DNA from: Mesostigma viride | Lineage: Eukaryota > Streptophyta > Mesostigmatophyceae > Mesostigmatales > Mesostigmataceae | Direction: 5' to 3' | DNA: 64,000 nucleotides | Assembly: GCA_009746045.1 (NCBI GenBank) | Contig: RPFO01000127.1 | Location: 1,944,011-2,008,010, forward strand | In this document: piece after piece, positions 33,060 to 45,744 of the stretch | Position numbering within the stretch: the stretch's first letter is position 1 | Layout: each line of letters starts with the position of its first letter | Made by a program: the position numbers and the translations under genes | The notes under the pieces: generated by a model | Database searches by the model: none | The model's input: only the letters and a program-made list of their open reading frames with translations | What the model was told of the DNA's origin: nothing

Positions 33060-33840
33060 CACGGCGCTGCAGATCGACTGCGACGCAGGCTTCTGATGCG
33101 CATGCCGCCCTACTCTCTCGCCTCAACCAGTTGGAGGGCAAGTGCGGCCTGCTCATCAAGAAGCTTGATCAAGCCATCACCGCCCAAAGCAAGGCCCTGG
33201 CCGCACAGGTCCCGGAGATCACGGCGCAGACGGCCACCAGCGCTGCCCCCAGCCCACCTCCCGGCAGGCAGATGGCCAGCATGGCCTCTCGCCGCACTCC
33301 TACGCGGACCAACTGCGGTCAGCGAGCATTTTGTCCATTGAGGACGCCATCGCAACGAAGCTGCAGGAGATGGAAGCCCTCAGCGATATGGGGCGAGCAG
33401 AAGAACACGAGGACACCGACCGCGCCCGCCGCCAATTAATGCAGAATATGGAGCTGCGTCATTTCCACCAGCTGTCCTGGCCAGAGGGGAGACAGCAACC
33501 GCCAACCTTAGCTCTTGAGGATGATCAAGCTCCTTACCCACCTGGACCTTGAAGGCCGTGAAGTGCAGCAGCGTGGACACTGCCTTCCCCATTCGCGGTC
33601 CGACAAGGCGGCACCCCCACCAGTCCTGCTTACCTTCAGCTCCATGGAGCTAGGATAAGCGGCTGTTCACTCTCTCGCCGCAAGAAGTTGCACGCACGAC
33701 CTCCCCTGGACAATGGATGATCGACGACCTGACCCCCGCTCAGCAGCAGCAGCGACGCGATAGCGGCCTGTGGCCAGAGTACCTCCGCCACAAGCAAGAC
33801 CCCAAGAAGCCCAGAAGGGGCAGGGACTTGATGAAGTGAG
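33060..33840 (+). pseudogene. Degenerate L1-type ORF1 relic of a second family
   Basis: Frames contain LNQLEGKCGLLIKKLDQAIT, a coiled-coil-like start, and SIEDAIATKLQEMEALSDMG. The end near 33715-33800 reads in pieces LTPAQQQQRR and LWPEYLRHKQDPKKP. This parallels LTLAQQQRRRELWPTYLQLR in the ORF1 family elsewhere in the window. Stops and shifts show decay. Confidence 0.5.
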
Positions 33841-34107
33841 ACAGCTATGCCTGGTTGATAGTATACAACCAGCTGTGGACTTGCCCACGCGGGCTAGACT
33901 CAAGCCATACTGTAGTCACACCCATGCTTGGCCGGGTGATGCAACCTGGACGTACTCGATCCTAGCCATATCATGTGCAACGCCAATGCGGGGTAGTATA
34001 GCCATGCATGCATGCCTAAAGCTCCTAACCAGTAGTCAACGCTAGCCTAGCGCTATGAGTCTAGCTCGCCTAGCACGGCCTGCATGCATGTTTGCTCGCG
34101 TCTCCAT
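33841..34107. other. Repeat-flanking DNA
   Basis: No gene seen. It borders the (TTGAA)n tail at 34109. Confidence 0.4.
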
Positions 34108-36060
34108 GTATTGAATTGAATTGAATTGAATTGTAACATAACTCCGTTGGGAGTATATGTAGCACATAGCCCAGAGAAGGGGCATATGGCCTATCATACA
34201 TTCTAGGCTACTTCATGCAAGGGTGGGAATGTAAGCTACCCCTGCTCTAGGTGCACCAGGGCACCTGCACCCTCATGGTCTATCACGCTATGCCCGGGTA
34301 AGGGGGGAGCATGCCTGTGAGGGAGGAAGATCATCATGGCTATACAAGAGCTAGGACATGGCTTCTCGACAGAGAGCATCTCTCTGCATGGCATAGCATG
34401 GCTCAATTCTTAATGCAACATCCATGGGGGTCCCATTATAGGCAGGGCTTGGCTAAATTCTGTAGACAACATCCATGGGGGCCATTATGGGCGCACATGC
34501 GCGTGGGCCACATGCTAGGCTAAGCCTGACTAATCTACACTACTGGTATGAATTCCCTAGTCTGGGGTGGCAGGAGGGGGCTGCCAGGGCTTGTGGTCAA
34601 CGTGGATGACCGCCCCCCTCCAGTATACCGGCTTCCCCCCTGCGCTGTGCCGGAGCTGAAGGTAGGTCGGCCATAGCTCGCGTCGCCGCTGTTGCTGGGC
34701 CAGGGTCAAGTCGTCGTCCAGCGTGAAGCGAGTCCTCGAGAGCTTCTTGCGGCATTTAAGGAACGACAGCTTGTCCGCCATGTACTTAAAGGTGAGGAGC
34801 ACGGGTGCCGGGCCAGCCTTCCCCCGCGCGCGGGGGAGGCGGACAGCCGACATGTCCAGCTCACCAGTGAGTAGCATGGGGGCAAGAATGTCGCGCTTAA
34901 ATGCCTCAAGAAGGCTCGTGGAGGTCTCACCTGCCGGCTGGTCGAAGTGCTTGACGATGACATTGTGGCTGCGCCGGGCGATGTCGGTTTCCTCGCGAAG
35001 GTCGAGGGCTTGTTGCTTGAGTTGTGCCGAGATGGTGGAGGTGGTGGAGGTGGTGTGCTGCTTAAGCAAGTCCGCCCAGGTGGAGGGAACATCACTGGCC
35101 GGGCCAGCAGGTGCCGGCTGGGCAGCGATTTCCTGCACCGCTTGGGCGGTGAGGCCGGCGGTGTCATGCAAGCTCTCAAGGGCGGTGGCGGTGGCTTGAA
35201 GGCGTTGGTCGAGCTAGGTCGAGGAGCTGGGCTTTGATGTCGGCAGTGAAGGCGGAAACGGCGGTGGAGGTGGAGGCAGCGGCGGTGGAAATGTGAGGAA
35301 GTTCAGCAGTCAGCGTGCCGCCGATTGCTGAAATGTCGGCAGCAAGGGGGGTCACGTGCTGCTGAAAGGCTTCCGTGAGGATGGAACGGAGGGTGGAGGC
35401 GGAGATGGATGGAGCCCAGATCTCGCCGTCAGAGCGCTGGAGAAGGGAGTTGAGGACGGCGTGCTGGAGTTCGGGGCGGGTGCAGCCAAGCATGGCGCCG
35501 GAGGCTAGCCAGGGGCTGCCGTTGCTGCAGAGGAGGCGACCTTGGTCGGAGAGATGGAGGCACAGGTCGTAAAGCGAGGCGTAGTCCCCGAAGAAGATGC
35601 AGTCCATAGCATCGTCAGGAGACATGTTGTTCCAGTCGTGATCATCGACCTTGAAAGGGTGGAACCGAAAGCGCGGTTCCTAGGGGCGGGACCATCCTGT
35701 TTTGTCGGCTGTGCGGGTGCGTTTCGGGTCAGGCGATGCCGATGGCGAGGCTTGAAGCCCGGGAGGTTGCTGGGTGGCTACCAGTGCACGACTAGTGTCA
35801 CCGCTGCCTGCCGGACCTGATGGCGAAGCTGCAGCCGCAGCTGCCGCATTTTCATGGGCGAGCGCATCCGCCAAACTGCGTTGCGTCAAAGGACGTTTGC
35901 TCGTCATATATTGCGTGTTAGATTCGGAAAATTATATCAGCATGTGCGTCTTAGAAAGACGAAGCGATAGTGATATTCACAGCTGAATTTGGGGCTCAAA
36001 CGTGAAAGTTATGAGCTCCGCCGTCAGCCATGGCTACCTCGTGGCTCGTGGCTCCATGCA
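34108..36060 (-). mobile_element. ORF1-only non-LTR element, copy A
   Basis: Minus-oriented: a 5' UTR of about 150 bp (36060-35908), ORF1 from 35907 (MTSKRPLTQRSLADAL) to 34557 with frameshifts near 35640 and 35190, a 3' UTR of about 420 bp, then the hairpin ACTCC-CAAC-GGAGT and a (CAATT)n tail at 34109-34132. There is no RT ORF between ORF1 and the tail. Confidence 0.8.
34557..35907 (-). pseudogene. L1-type ORF1 protein gene, copy A
   Basis: The N-terminus has an Ala/Ser/Pro-rich stretch, SPSASPDPKRTRTADK. The middle reads EIWAPSISASTLRSILTEAF then QQHVTPLAADI. The C-terminal part (DIARRSHNVIVKHFD ... RLPRARGKAGPAPVLLTFK ... FTLDDDLTLAQQQRRREL) parallels the RRM and C-terminal domain of L1 ORF1p, an RNA-binding chaperone. 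The C-terminal 204 codons are open; the rest is split by frameshifts. Confidence 0.75.
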
Positions 36061-36269
36061 TGGGCTACTTCGTGGCTCCATGTATAGTAATGCCATATGC
36101 TCACACCGGGGGTCATATTGCACCCACAGGGGATGCCGGATTGTTATATTCGACGGGTCGACGATATTGTGCACCCTCATGCATGTGGCATGACTCATTG
36201 AGGCATATATGTAACCTCGACAGGACGGGGTGGTCTCTGCCCCCTTCCCGTGCTGTGCACACGAGTTCA
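36061..36269. other. Flank of ORF1 element copy A
   Basis: Repeats of GGCTCCATG-type sequence; no gene seen. Confidence 0.35.
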
Positions 36270-36420
36270 CTCTGGTGCTCCGTGACTCCCCAACGGGAGC
36301 ATTATAATTAATTAATTAATTAGGAACATAACTCCGTTGGGAGTATATGTAGCACATAGCCCTGAGAAGGGGCATATGAGCCTATAATACATTCTAAGCT
36401 ACTTCCTGCAAGGGTGGGAA
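36270..36420. repeat. Abutting 3' ends of two LINE families
   Basis: GCTCCGTGACTCCCCAACGG then GAGCATTATAATTAATTAATTAATTAG is the hairpin and tail of the RT family in plus orientation. At 36325 it abuts AACATAACTCCGTTGGGAGT, the 3' end of the ORF1 family in minus orientation. Confidence 0.6.
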
Positions 36421-36918
36421 CGGGAGCATGTGTTCAACTAATAAATTAATTAATTGTAATTCATTACGGGTTGATTCATTAATGGCCACCATGCACGAGC
36501 TCCGTGGCATACTGCTCTGCGCATGACACGCACACACGTACTATACTTTACATCAGAAACACATGCATACATATGCAGGTATCTCTTGTTAGCGTTAGCT
36601 TTGTTTATTGTTTATTGTTTATTTTTACGTGGGTGCCTTGACTCTGATGTAAGTATATATATTTTTTAATACATATGCAGGCAAACTGCCGGCACACCTG
36701 GGGACTAACCAATCCATTCGATCTGCATCTACCAACAGGATGCCAGTACACAACATGTTACGCATGCCATCATGGTCCATGATCAAATAGACCACGAACT
36801 ATAAAAACCCTGCTGGGAAATTGTGGGCAGCGCTCGCTGAACAAAAGCGCACTTTACTTAGAAATAAATAACAAGTTACACCACATGCGACCACTGCTGG
36901 TTGGGTCACTTATTTATA
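36421..36918. other. Intergenic DNA and ODR4 3' flank
   Basis: AT-rich. A TGTAA on the minus strand at 36880-36876, about 40 nt past the ODR4 stop, could be the poly(A) signal used in many chlorophytes; this is inference. Confidence 0.3.
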
Positions 36919-39900
36919 TCACAACACATCAGTCAGCTCGAGGTACTCTAAACCCAATGTTGTGGCAACGGCAGCAACCGCCACTCCTACGGCTCCAGCC
37001 GCCGCGACTAGGAAGCCCGTACTCCGGCGTGCTACGGACATCTTCTCCGCGCTTGGCGGGGGAGGTTCGATGGCTCCCGCTGCCTCCCTCCCAAGGCTGT
37101 CCCTGGGCACTCCTTCGATCCACATCACCACCGAGTTGTCCATAGCCTCCATGTCCGCGGCAGTCTCCAAGTCAAGCACTTCTCGGCACCGCTCCTCCAC
37201 ATCCTGCACAGAAAAGTACCGTACAAGTTTGGCAAATTTGCGTGAATAGGCGACATGATAAGAAGGACAATGCCATAGCTAAGACCAGCATAAAGAAAGG
37301 CATGTCCTGTGAAATTTCGGGGAAGAGGAACACAAAAAAAGCTGTCACCTGCAACGCTGCCCAATGCGCTCCATGCGCATGCAAGACGCAGCTGAAGAAA
37401 CATTACTGTAGCATTTATTATGCCTGGAGGCATACTAAAAGCGAGAGGCTCCAACCAGCACATATTCGTGACGGTGTGCAGACCATCCACCATTCATACA
37501 ACCCAAGATTAAGTCTGCTAGCACCATTTGCAGCCGTGGCGCAAGCTAGTCATACCACCCACCTGCAGCGCCTTGTCCTGCAGCAGCTACACCACGAGCC
37601 ACATTTGCTGCATAATGCCATCACGTCACGCCACCCACCTGAACGGCCTCGTCCTCGAGCAGGTAGTCGCAGAAGTGCAGGCCGCCCCGGTACTTGACGA
37701 AAGCGCGCCGAGGAAGTGGGCAGAACAGGGGCTGCGCTGACGCATTCCTGCAGTAGACAAGGGGGTCGGCCAGGGGATGGAGTAGGGGAGTAGACGAGGG
37801 GGTATACAATGGCAAGGGATGGTTCACAAGAGGGTGGACAAAGGGGGTAAAAAGGGGGTAAAAAGGGGGTAAAAAGGGGGTGAAAGGGGGGTAAAAAGGG
37901 GGTAAAAAGGGGGTAAAAAGGGGGTTAAAGGGGGTAAAAAGGGGGTAAAAAGGGGGTAGATACATGGGCAGGCATGCCAGCGCAAGGGTGCAAGCGCACG
38001 AGGCAACATGAACTAGAACCGGGTCCATGCGGCATTTTGGGCCTTAACATAGCAGGCCTTGGTCTTGTGCAGTGATCCGCATACGTGGGTGTTGGAGCAC
38101 TCACTTGCGGATGCGAAGGTCGGCCATGTCCACAGGAACCCACCCTCCACGCTGCAGGTACCCTGGCATTCAACGTGGTTCCGTCCGCTATACATCACAT
38201 GCCCGAGATACCACACCCATGACTCTGGGTGGCCTGCGGGTGCAACTTGTTGACAAGCCCTATTGTGCGCATACAAGGACCAGGCTACTCCTCGGGACAA
38301 GTGGGCACACACACACACACACACACTCAATACACACACACATCCTTCCCCTACCCATCTTGAAAGGATGTGTGCTGTTGCAGCTGGTGCCAGGCAGCGC
38401 GCTGCAGGTTGTTGAGTGGCGCAAGATCCAATCAAAACTACTGGTCCTGGAGATGAAAAATGCAGAGATTGCGTACAGCACAGAAGGATGGGCTGACGAG
38501 CTGCTGTCTGTACCCACTACTTGCGCTAGTTGTCTCAGGGAGACTCTCCTTGCGACGATGCTCTGCAAGCGCAAAGACTGTCGTTTGTGTTGTGCTTCCC
38601 TGACTACTCACGCCTTGCTTCCGTGACTACTCACGCCTTGCTTCCCTGACTGGCCTAAGTGCTTCCCATTACCTCCAGCACGGGGCAGCCAGAGGTACAG
38701 AAGATTCCCCATTCGGTGCAACCACTGAGGATCAATCGGCATTCCAATGACCTGAGATGTCAACTTGCGTGAGCACCCACATCCGTTCATCGCATCTTCA
38801 CAAACTCACAGTTGCTGCACGGTCGCCAGAAGGGGGTGCTGCACCTTGGTAGAACTTGTGGAAGCGCCAGCACCACCCACCGCCCCGGCCGCCCCCCCCT
38901 TCTGGCTGGCCCCCTTGTCCCCGGCCCCATTGCCCTCCCTCGCCTGCCTTTCCTCCTCCTCTTCCTCGGCGCGTCGCTCAAGCTCCTCACAGAGCACGTC
39001 CAGTCGCACACGCAGCGTGGCCAGGATGTCCGCCTGTGCGAGAGGAAGGATGAAAGAAGCAGGAATGGTGCGCAGGGGAAGGAGGTTAGGGTGTCGGCCT
39101 GGGGGGCAGGGGCCGGGCGTGGGATGGGATGATGTGTGATGCAGGACACATGACAGGGCGGAAGCGACACAATATGGACTCATAGCGACACAATATGGAC
39201 AAGTTCCAAGCGCCTGCTGTGTACGAAGCCACCGTACGTATCCAAGACCCCGTAAAACATAACATGAGTTCCCATCGCGCACCTGCCACACATTCAAGTA
39301 CGCGTGCCCACGGAACGATCGTGATCACCCATGCCCATCTCGACGCATGCGCGCGCACCACCCAAATGTTTGTGCCCACCCGGAAATCAGCCACCCGGAC
39401 ATTTTGAAAATGGTCCATGCCCACCTCGATGCATGAGCAAGCATAGTTCGACTACTTGTGCCCACCTTGATGTGTGGGCAAGCATCCCCCACGTGGGGCT
39501 AGCGTAGCTTCACTCCACAGGTTCATATTGGTGCACATCGGACGCACTTGCAACGCTCTCTGGTAGAGAGCTTTTTCCCAGTTGGGCTATCGCTTGGGAT
39601 GCCTTCGGATCAGGAGGCCCCTATAGCCGCGAAATCATGCAAGAGGCCTTGTGTTTGAATCCAGTATCGTACCAAAATCTTTCATCGTACGACTCCTTGC
39701 TCCCACCCTTAACCACTAACTTGTGAGAATGCTCCGTTCCCACCTTTATGCTGTCAGCCGCCCTGGCGAACGGCTCGCGGTTGTGGACATACGCCAGCGC
39801 GCGCACGCTGCCCCTCACCTCCAGCTGGCCCTCGAGCACCCCCTCTGCAACACCAGAGGGGACGCGCAAGCATCAGGACAAGCATCAGGACAAGCATGCA

Positions 39901-42900
39901 CCGTGGGCAGCACGCCACGGGGCAACGGGACAGTGAGTACGATGCCCTCCAGAACGCCCCCTGCGACGCAAAAGGGGCACCCCAAAGGAGTCACACCAGA
40001 GGGGGGCACGCCAGCATGACGCCATGCTTCGTGGGCAGCACACCACAGGGACTCGGATCAGCGTGCGGGTTCCAAAACCCCCCACCGAAAGAAAACTTGC
40101 AATGGGTCCGTGGTGTATTATTATATTTAGAGAACGCAGCAGGTGCCAGCCACCAGAATACGCTTTCACGCGTACTTGGATCCCCAGGTGGCTGGTCCCT
40201 GTGTCTAGTGCTGGGTAGGGTGCCCCTGTACCAAGGGGGTAGGGTGCTTCTGTGCTAAGGGACACCCACCTTCCCTGTGTTGCAAACGAATGGGAAACAC
40301 GCAGCACATTTATCAAGGTGCTGTTGAACGCCCCATGGGACAGGCAGGCAACAAAGGGAGACCTGGTCTCACTACCAGCGGCCGGAGTTGGTTGTACCAC
40401 GAACCACGAATGGCCAACAAGCAGCACATGGGCGTGCATGCGGTGCACACAGGACATGCCGCGCCGCATAACGAAACCCTCCCCGTCCTTGACAAGCACA
40501 AGCACACATTGGTGACGCACACAAGCACAAGCACCCATTGGCAATGCATACAAGCACAAGCACCTGGACTAGTAGATAAAGCACCAAGCATAAGCACCAA
40601 GCTTAAGCACAGGCAGTACCGTACATTGGGATCTAGCAACTCGGTAAAAGATTGCTGCACGAAGCATCACCACCCACCGTCCCCGCCCTTGGACAGCGCC
40701 CCCTTCCATTCGTCCAACGCCGCTGCCGATGGCAGCGGCGCGAACACCTGCAACGTCAGCGCTGGCTCAAGGGGGGAGCATCCCCCCAGTCGCTGCGCCT
40801 GTGCCGCATCTGCCTGTGCTTGCTCCCTCTCCACCACCGTCAGCACTTGTTCAGTTTCACTGGGGACAACCCCCCCCACTGCGAGGACGGCGTCCCTCAG
40901 CCTGGCCTCCTCTTGCGCTAGCAGACGCCCCAAGTGGGAATGCAGCGTGCGCCGGGCCGCGGCGGAGGATGCTTTCTTGGTGCTGCTGCTGCCAGCCGTG
41001 GTGGCGGCGCCGGATGGTGAGGGCGACAGCAGCGGTACGCTGCGCGGGGTGGGTGGGGTGTACGGGCACGCATATGGCATGTGGCATGTGGGTGGGTGGG
41101 CGGTGGGCCGCGGATTCCGATTGATTTCAAAGCCACACAGCACAACCACCATGAAGCCACGGCCACAGCTTCAAGCAGAGAATAACACAACTAGCATGGA
41201 CAGATATTTACTGGTATCTCTCCATGGCACCCTGGAAACGCCTTCTGGCCACAGATCCCCCCTCTCCACACACAGGGCCACCAACACCAGCGTGGGATCG
41301 CACGGGCCCTAACCACAACAGGGTGTGCAGTCCTGGTGCATTGGCAAGCAGGAAAGATGCGTCGACCATTCCAGCGGTGATACCCCGCCCGCTGATCCCT
41401 ACACATGCACTGACTACAACAGAGAGCATCCAAGTCTCAAGCGGTGGCAAGAAGCACATGGCGGCAATCGACAAGCAGGGTTCTCCACCGGGTACAGAAC
41501 GAGAAAAATGCAGCGATGATACAAAGGCCAGCAGCGCCGCGACTCCGTGAGTGGAATGTGGGGAAAACCTTTCACTAGAAAAGGAGGCGCGGCGGCTCGA
41601 CCTGCTAGGGAGCTGGCCCACCCGCCACCCTGCTAATGCCCATATGGCTCACCAGTACTTCTACCCTTCTACCCTACTACCCGTCTACTCTTCTACTCCT
41701 CTACTCGTGCACCCTTCTACTCTTCTACTTTTCTACTCTTCTAGCTCCACCTCCCCTTTCGTCACCTGAGCGCCACCTGGTAGCCGGACGTGAGCGCGGT
41801 GAAACTGGCCAGCACCTTGCCCATCTTGAACTCGCACGGGCGCGCCTCCTGGGGCGTGCAGCTCTTGGCCGTGAACCTGGCGGAGGCAACAGCACAACAG
41901 ATAGAATTGGGTGATGACAAGCAAGGATGGTGGAAGTGGGCCACAGTGATCTGCGATGATGGAAACGGGCAGCAATAACCACAGATGGTGGAGATGGGCA
42001 GCAATAATCACAGATGGTGGAAACGGGCAGCAAAAAGCACAGATGGTGGAGATGGGCAGCAATAACCACAGATGGTGGAAACGGGCCGCAAAAAGCACAG
42101 ATGGTGGAAACGGGCAGCAATAACCACAGATGGTGGAGATGGGCAGCAATAATCACAGATGGTGGAAACGGGCAGCAAAAAGCACGGATGGTGGAGATGG
42201 GCAGCAATAACCACAGAGGGTGGAGACGGGCAGCAAACAGCACAGATGGTGGAGACGGGCACTGATGCAGGCACTGGTCGGGATGGCAAAGAGCATCCAC
42301 GATGATGACCCAACCATGGCATCCGGTACTGACGAAAGCCGCGTGAGGTACAACAACGATGTGGGGCGACAATGGCCTACATGGGGATGTGGGGCAACGC
42401 GATGGTGACAGGCACAAGTGGCCGCGACGATGGTGATGGGGTGGCAAGTGGCATAGCCCTCTAAAGCCTCCCATCACCGCATGCAAGGCGTAGACGCAGA
42501 TACCTTGTGCACCTGCCATGCCCAAGCAACCCCTCATGTTCACCCTGTCAGGGGGTATCCTCCGTACCTTGCTAATAATGCACGTTTCTCGTCATGTAGT
42601 GCATTCCCCAATAATGTGAGGTGAGCAGACCCTATGGCGGCCTTTCGCCACCTACAAGCGCATAAGAAATGCAATGGCGTCGCAACACATCGCCAGTCAT
42701 GACAAACGCATGCATAATCACAATTATAGTCACTGCCTCTCTCTCCCATCAACCCTTGCCTGTCGCCCTCGCGATGAACGTGCCCTTACCCCCCCCACTC
42801 ACTGGCCCCTTTCCCACCTCCCCCCCCCACTCACTTGCCCGTCTCCGCGCTGATATGGAGTGCAAGCATCTCCTCCGTCCCCTCCCCTCCCAACGCAACG

Positions 42901-44894
42901 CTCTTGCCCGGTGCAGCAGCATTAGCCACTGCAGAGATGCCGGATGCCAGCGGCGCTGGTCGGCCCGACGCCGGCCCGCAGCTCTCCTTTAGTGCTTGCA
43001 GCGCGTGCACAACCTCGGGCAGCTTGGCCTTGAATATGGCGTCCGGCACGTACACGTACGCACCCAGCACGGCCAGACCACCCGGCAGCATGCGCGAAAG
43101 CTGTGGGTGGAGAGGCGATGGCGCAAGGAGGGCCGATGGTGTTCAAGGAAGCTTGTGAGTGTGTATGTGTGTGTGTGGGCGCGCATGCGTGTTAGTAGCA
43201 TGCGCGAAAGCTGCGAGTGGATGTGGGGGATGTACGGATATGAGGATGCTACAGGGAGAGTGTGGGGGGATGTTAGAGGCGTGCGCGAGAGCTGTGTGTG
43301 GAGATTGGATGTGAGGATGTGAGGAGGACTGATGGTGGTTCAGGGAGACAGTCAAGTGCGCGGCCCCGCCCATTCAGCAATATACATTTTTCACCGGCGG
43401 CAGCTATAGAGTGGGACACCCCTATAGCCGCGGCATTGATGCCAGAGACCTGTCCCAGTTCAAAACTGCGCTGGAGCTACGCTGAGTTTTCGCGCTTTTT
43501 CGCGTACCAGCAGTAAGCAGCATTTAGTTTACTCTTTGCTGCTTGCCTTGACAGTATACATTTTTCAGAAGCTGCCGTATGCCATGTGTCAGCACGCTGG
43601 GCAGCAAGACGAATCAAGGTCAAGAAGGAGGAGGAGAAGAGAGCCGTGGGGAGGGGCAGGAAACTTGGGGGAGGAGACCAGGACGTGAGGGATAAGGGGG
43701 AGGCAGGCAGAAAGCAGGGGAGGGAGGGGGGGGGAGGAAAACCGGAGAGGTGGAGAAATCTGGGCAGGGGCGGGGAGGGGAGAATGGGGATTAGCATGTT
43801 GTGGATTATCTGAAGATCATCGCACAAGACTAACGTTTCATCCCCACCGCCGCCTCAAAAATCTCTCAGTTGACATGGTGACTTTATGCCACCCTTGTCC
43901 ATCCAGCACACATCCTGTACAAAACGGTATAAACATCGACGTCGCATCCTCAGGATGTAAGCACTCAAAACCCTCGGGATATTAACACCCACGCACTCAG
44001 GATATAAACACTCATGCCCTTAGGATATTAACACCCACGCACTCAGGATATAAACACTCATGCCCTTAGGATATTAACACCCACGCACTCAGGATATAAA
44101 CACTCATGCCCTTAGGATATAAACACCCACGCCCTCAGGATATAAACACCCACGCCCTAAGGATATGAACACCCACATCTTAAGGATATTATCACTCACA
44201 AACTAAAAATGGACCATATCCTCGCATGGACACGCGAGAAAGCTGACGTCGCCATGCGTAGCCTTGCCGATGCCTGCTGCGTACCTGTCTTCCATGCTCG
44301 CTGATCCAGTCCGCATCCACCGGATAGGTGGCGCTACGCCGGCTGTTATCTCCGCCCACCTGAGGTGGAGCGCGGACGAGGCCAACTAAATAGTCCCTGC
44401 TGCTGGCACTTGTCGCTGCTCTGCCGATAAGCAGGCCAATCTGCGGTACAGGTGCGGCGGCAAGGAAAACCATGGTATCCGAGGCATTACTATCATCAAC
44501 GGCATAAAATGTAATCATTGAATTCGGATAGGCTAGCAGTCGATTACACAAACTGCCAGGCTCTTTGGAATAAACCAAAGAGACAACCAGCGCAGATAAA
44601 TGTTAGATTTACAATGCCATTAAGAAATGAAAAGAGCATAACTCAATAGCACTGCTAATCACAATAAAACGACAGTTATTCGTTTTGCTCCTATACCAAA
44701 CATTACCAGGCAACGCTGTTAAGTTTTATAGAACAAAAAGAGAATATGCAAATGCCCCAGTGCTTAAAACAGACAAACACACCGGGCGCATCGCGGAGGA
44801 TTCGAGCATTTACCTCGAAGGTTGCACGGCATCGCAGCAGTGACTCTACATAAGGCCGCAAGACATCCTCGTCTGCAAGGACCGAGCGAGGCAT
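36919..44894 (-). CDS. ODR4: ODR4 homologue (9 exons)
   Basis: Exons 5' to 3' on the minus strand: 44894-44814, 44440-44285, 43100-42835, 41876-41766, 41039-40678, 39844-39744, 39033-38810, 37747-37639, 37203-36919. All are GT-AG, phases agree, 1695 nt, 564 residues. Diagnostic segments: GLLIGRAATSASSRDYLVGL, DADWISEHGRQ followed by LSRMLPGGLAVLGAYVY, CEFKMGKVLASF, ALAYVHNREPFARA with TLRVRLDVLCEELE, and PRRAFVKYRGGLHFCDYLLE. The last exon ends with a hydrophobic helix (GFLVAAAGAVGVAVAAVATT) that fits the C-terminal ER-membrane anchor. In animals ODR4 supports membrane-protein folding and anchors the UFM1 protease UfSP2 at the ER. Exon 5 carries a Ser/Ala-rich, charged insertion. Introns hold several minisatellites. 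Confidence 0.92.
37840..37965. repeat. 11-bp GGGGGTAAAAA repeats in ODR4 intron 7
   Basis: About eleven units of AAAAAGGGGGT with small variants. Confidence 0.85.
38306..38342. repeat. (CA)n microsatellite in ODR4 intron 7
   Basis: CACACA runs interrupted by CTCAATA. Confidence 0.8.
41930..42265. repeat. About 29-bp minisatellite in ODR4 intron 3
   Basis: Roughly eleven units built on CAGATGGTGGAGATGGGCAG followed by CAATAACCA or CAAAAAGCA. Confidence 0.85.
43960..44200. repeat. About 46-bp (2 x 23) minisatellite in ODR4 intron 2
   Basis: Alternating CTCAGGATATAAACACTCATG and CCTTAGGATATTAACACCCACG half-units, five to six pairs. Confidence 0.85.
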
Positions 44895-45744
44895 TGTGTT
44901 AGCCACAATCACTGCATGCCAGGGAACGGGCGACGGTATAACCTGTTATTCGTGCTCAGACAAGTTCGCAGCTTACACTATGCGAGACGCCCCAACCAAA
45001 AGGAAACTAAAGGGCAAACGTCATGTTGAAATGTGCACGATTTCGTCTTACGTCCACCAAGTCCATGCGTGACCTCACGCACTTGCCTCCCGACCCGCGG
45101 ACATATTATGTACCAACGCGGCCAACTCAGGGGAAAAAATTACACCAATTCCTGCATACTTTGTTGACTTTCTGCTGCCAGTCCAATCCTGCCTGCCACG
45201 TGTGACGCAGGGGAGTTGTTGTTTCGTAGGTACAGCTCGGCTATAGATTCTCTGCTGCCCATGTGCGGCGTGGGACACAACAACAACAACAGGTGCCATC
45301 TCAACTTCGCAAGCCAATTGGGCCCATGGGAATGGCCAGTCGGCCAGTCCTGATGTCTTGACTCCCGTCTCCTGGCGTTCCGCGCGACGGTTTCACTCCG
45401 GAAAATGTTCTGGCATCCGTCCCGCGCGGATGTGGCACCTCAAGCCCGTGTAGCGGGAGCGGGGCACGCAACACGTGTGATCTGGCCCCCGATGCCCGCC
45501 AGGTCGGATCCAAGTTTTGTGGCGCCCAGATCAAGTGCCGAAACGTCTCCGTGCAGGCAGCAGGCTCTGGGCGGCAGTTATGAAACCGGTGAGCAGAAGT
45601 GCGTGCGAGCCACGGAGGATAAATGCGAGGATAGGAACACCCAATTTATCGATAGCGGTGCTAACCTGCAGCGAAGTTGTCGGGTACGCTGCAACCCCTC
45701 GTTCCTCCTTTCGTCATCCCTGCTGCATTAGTTCAACAGCAGCC
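44895..45744. promoter_or_regulatory. Divergent intergenic region between ODR4 and AGT1
   Basis: The 850 bp between two divergent starts should contain both promoters and 5' UTRs. No clear TATA box was found, and the short ORFs have no domain. Confidence 0.4.

Noticed and set aside
41930-42265. Regular repeats resembling a CRISPR array
   Set aside because: No unique spacers; it is a variable minisatellite in an ODR4 intron of a eukaryote.
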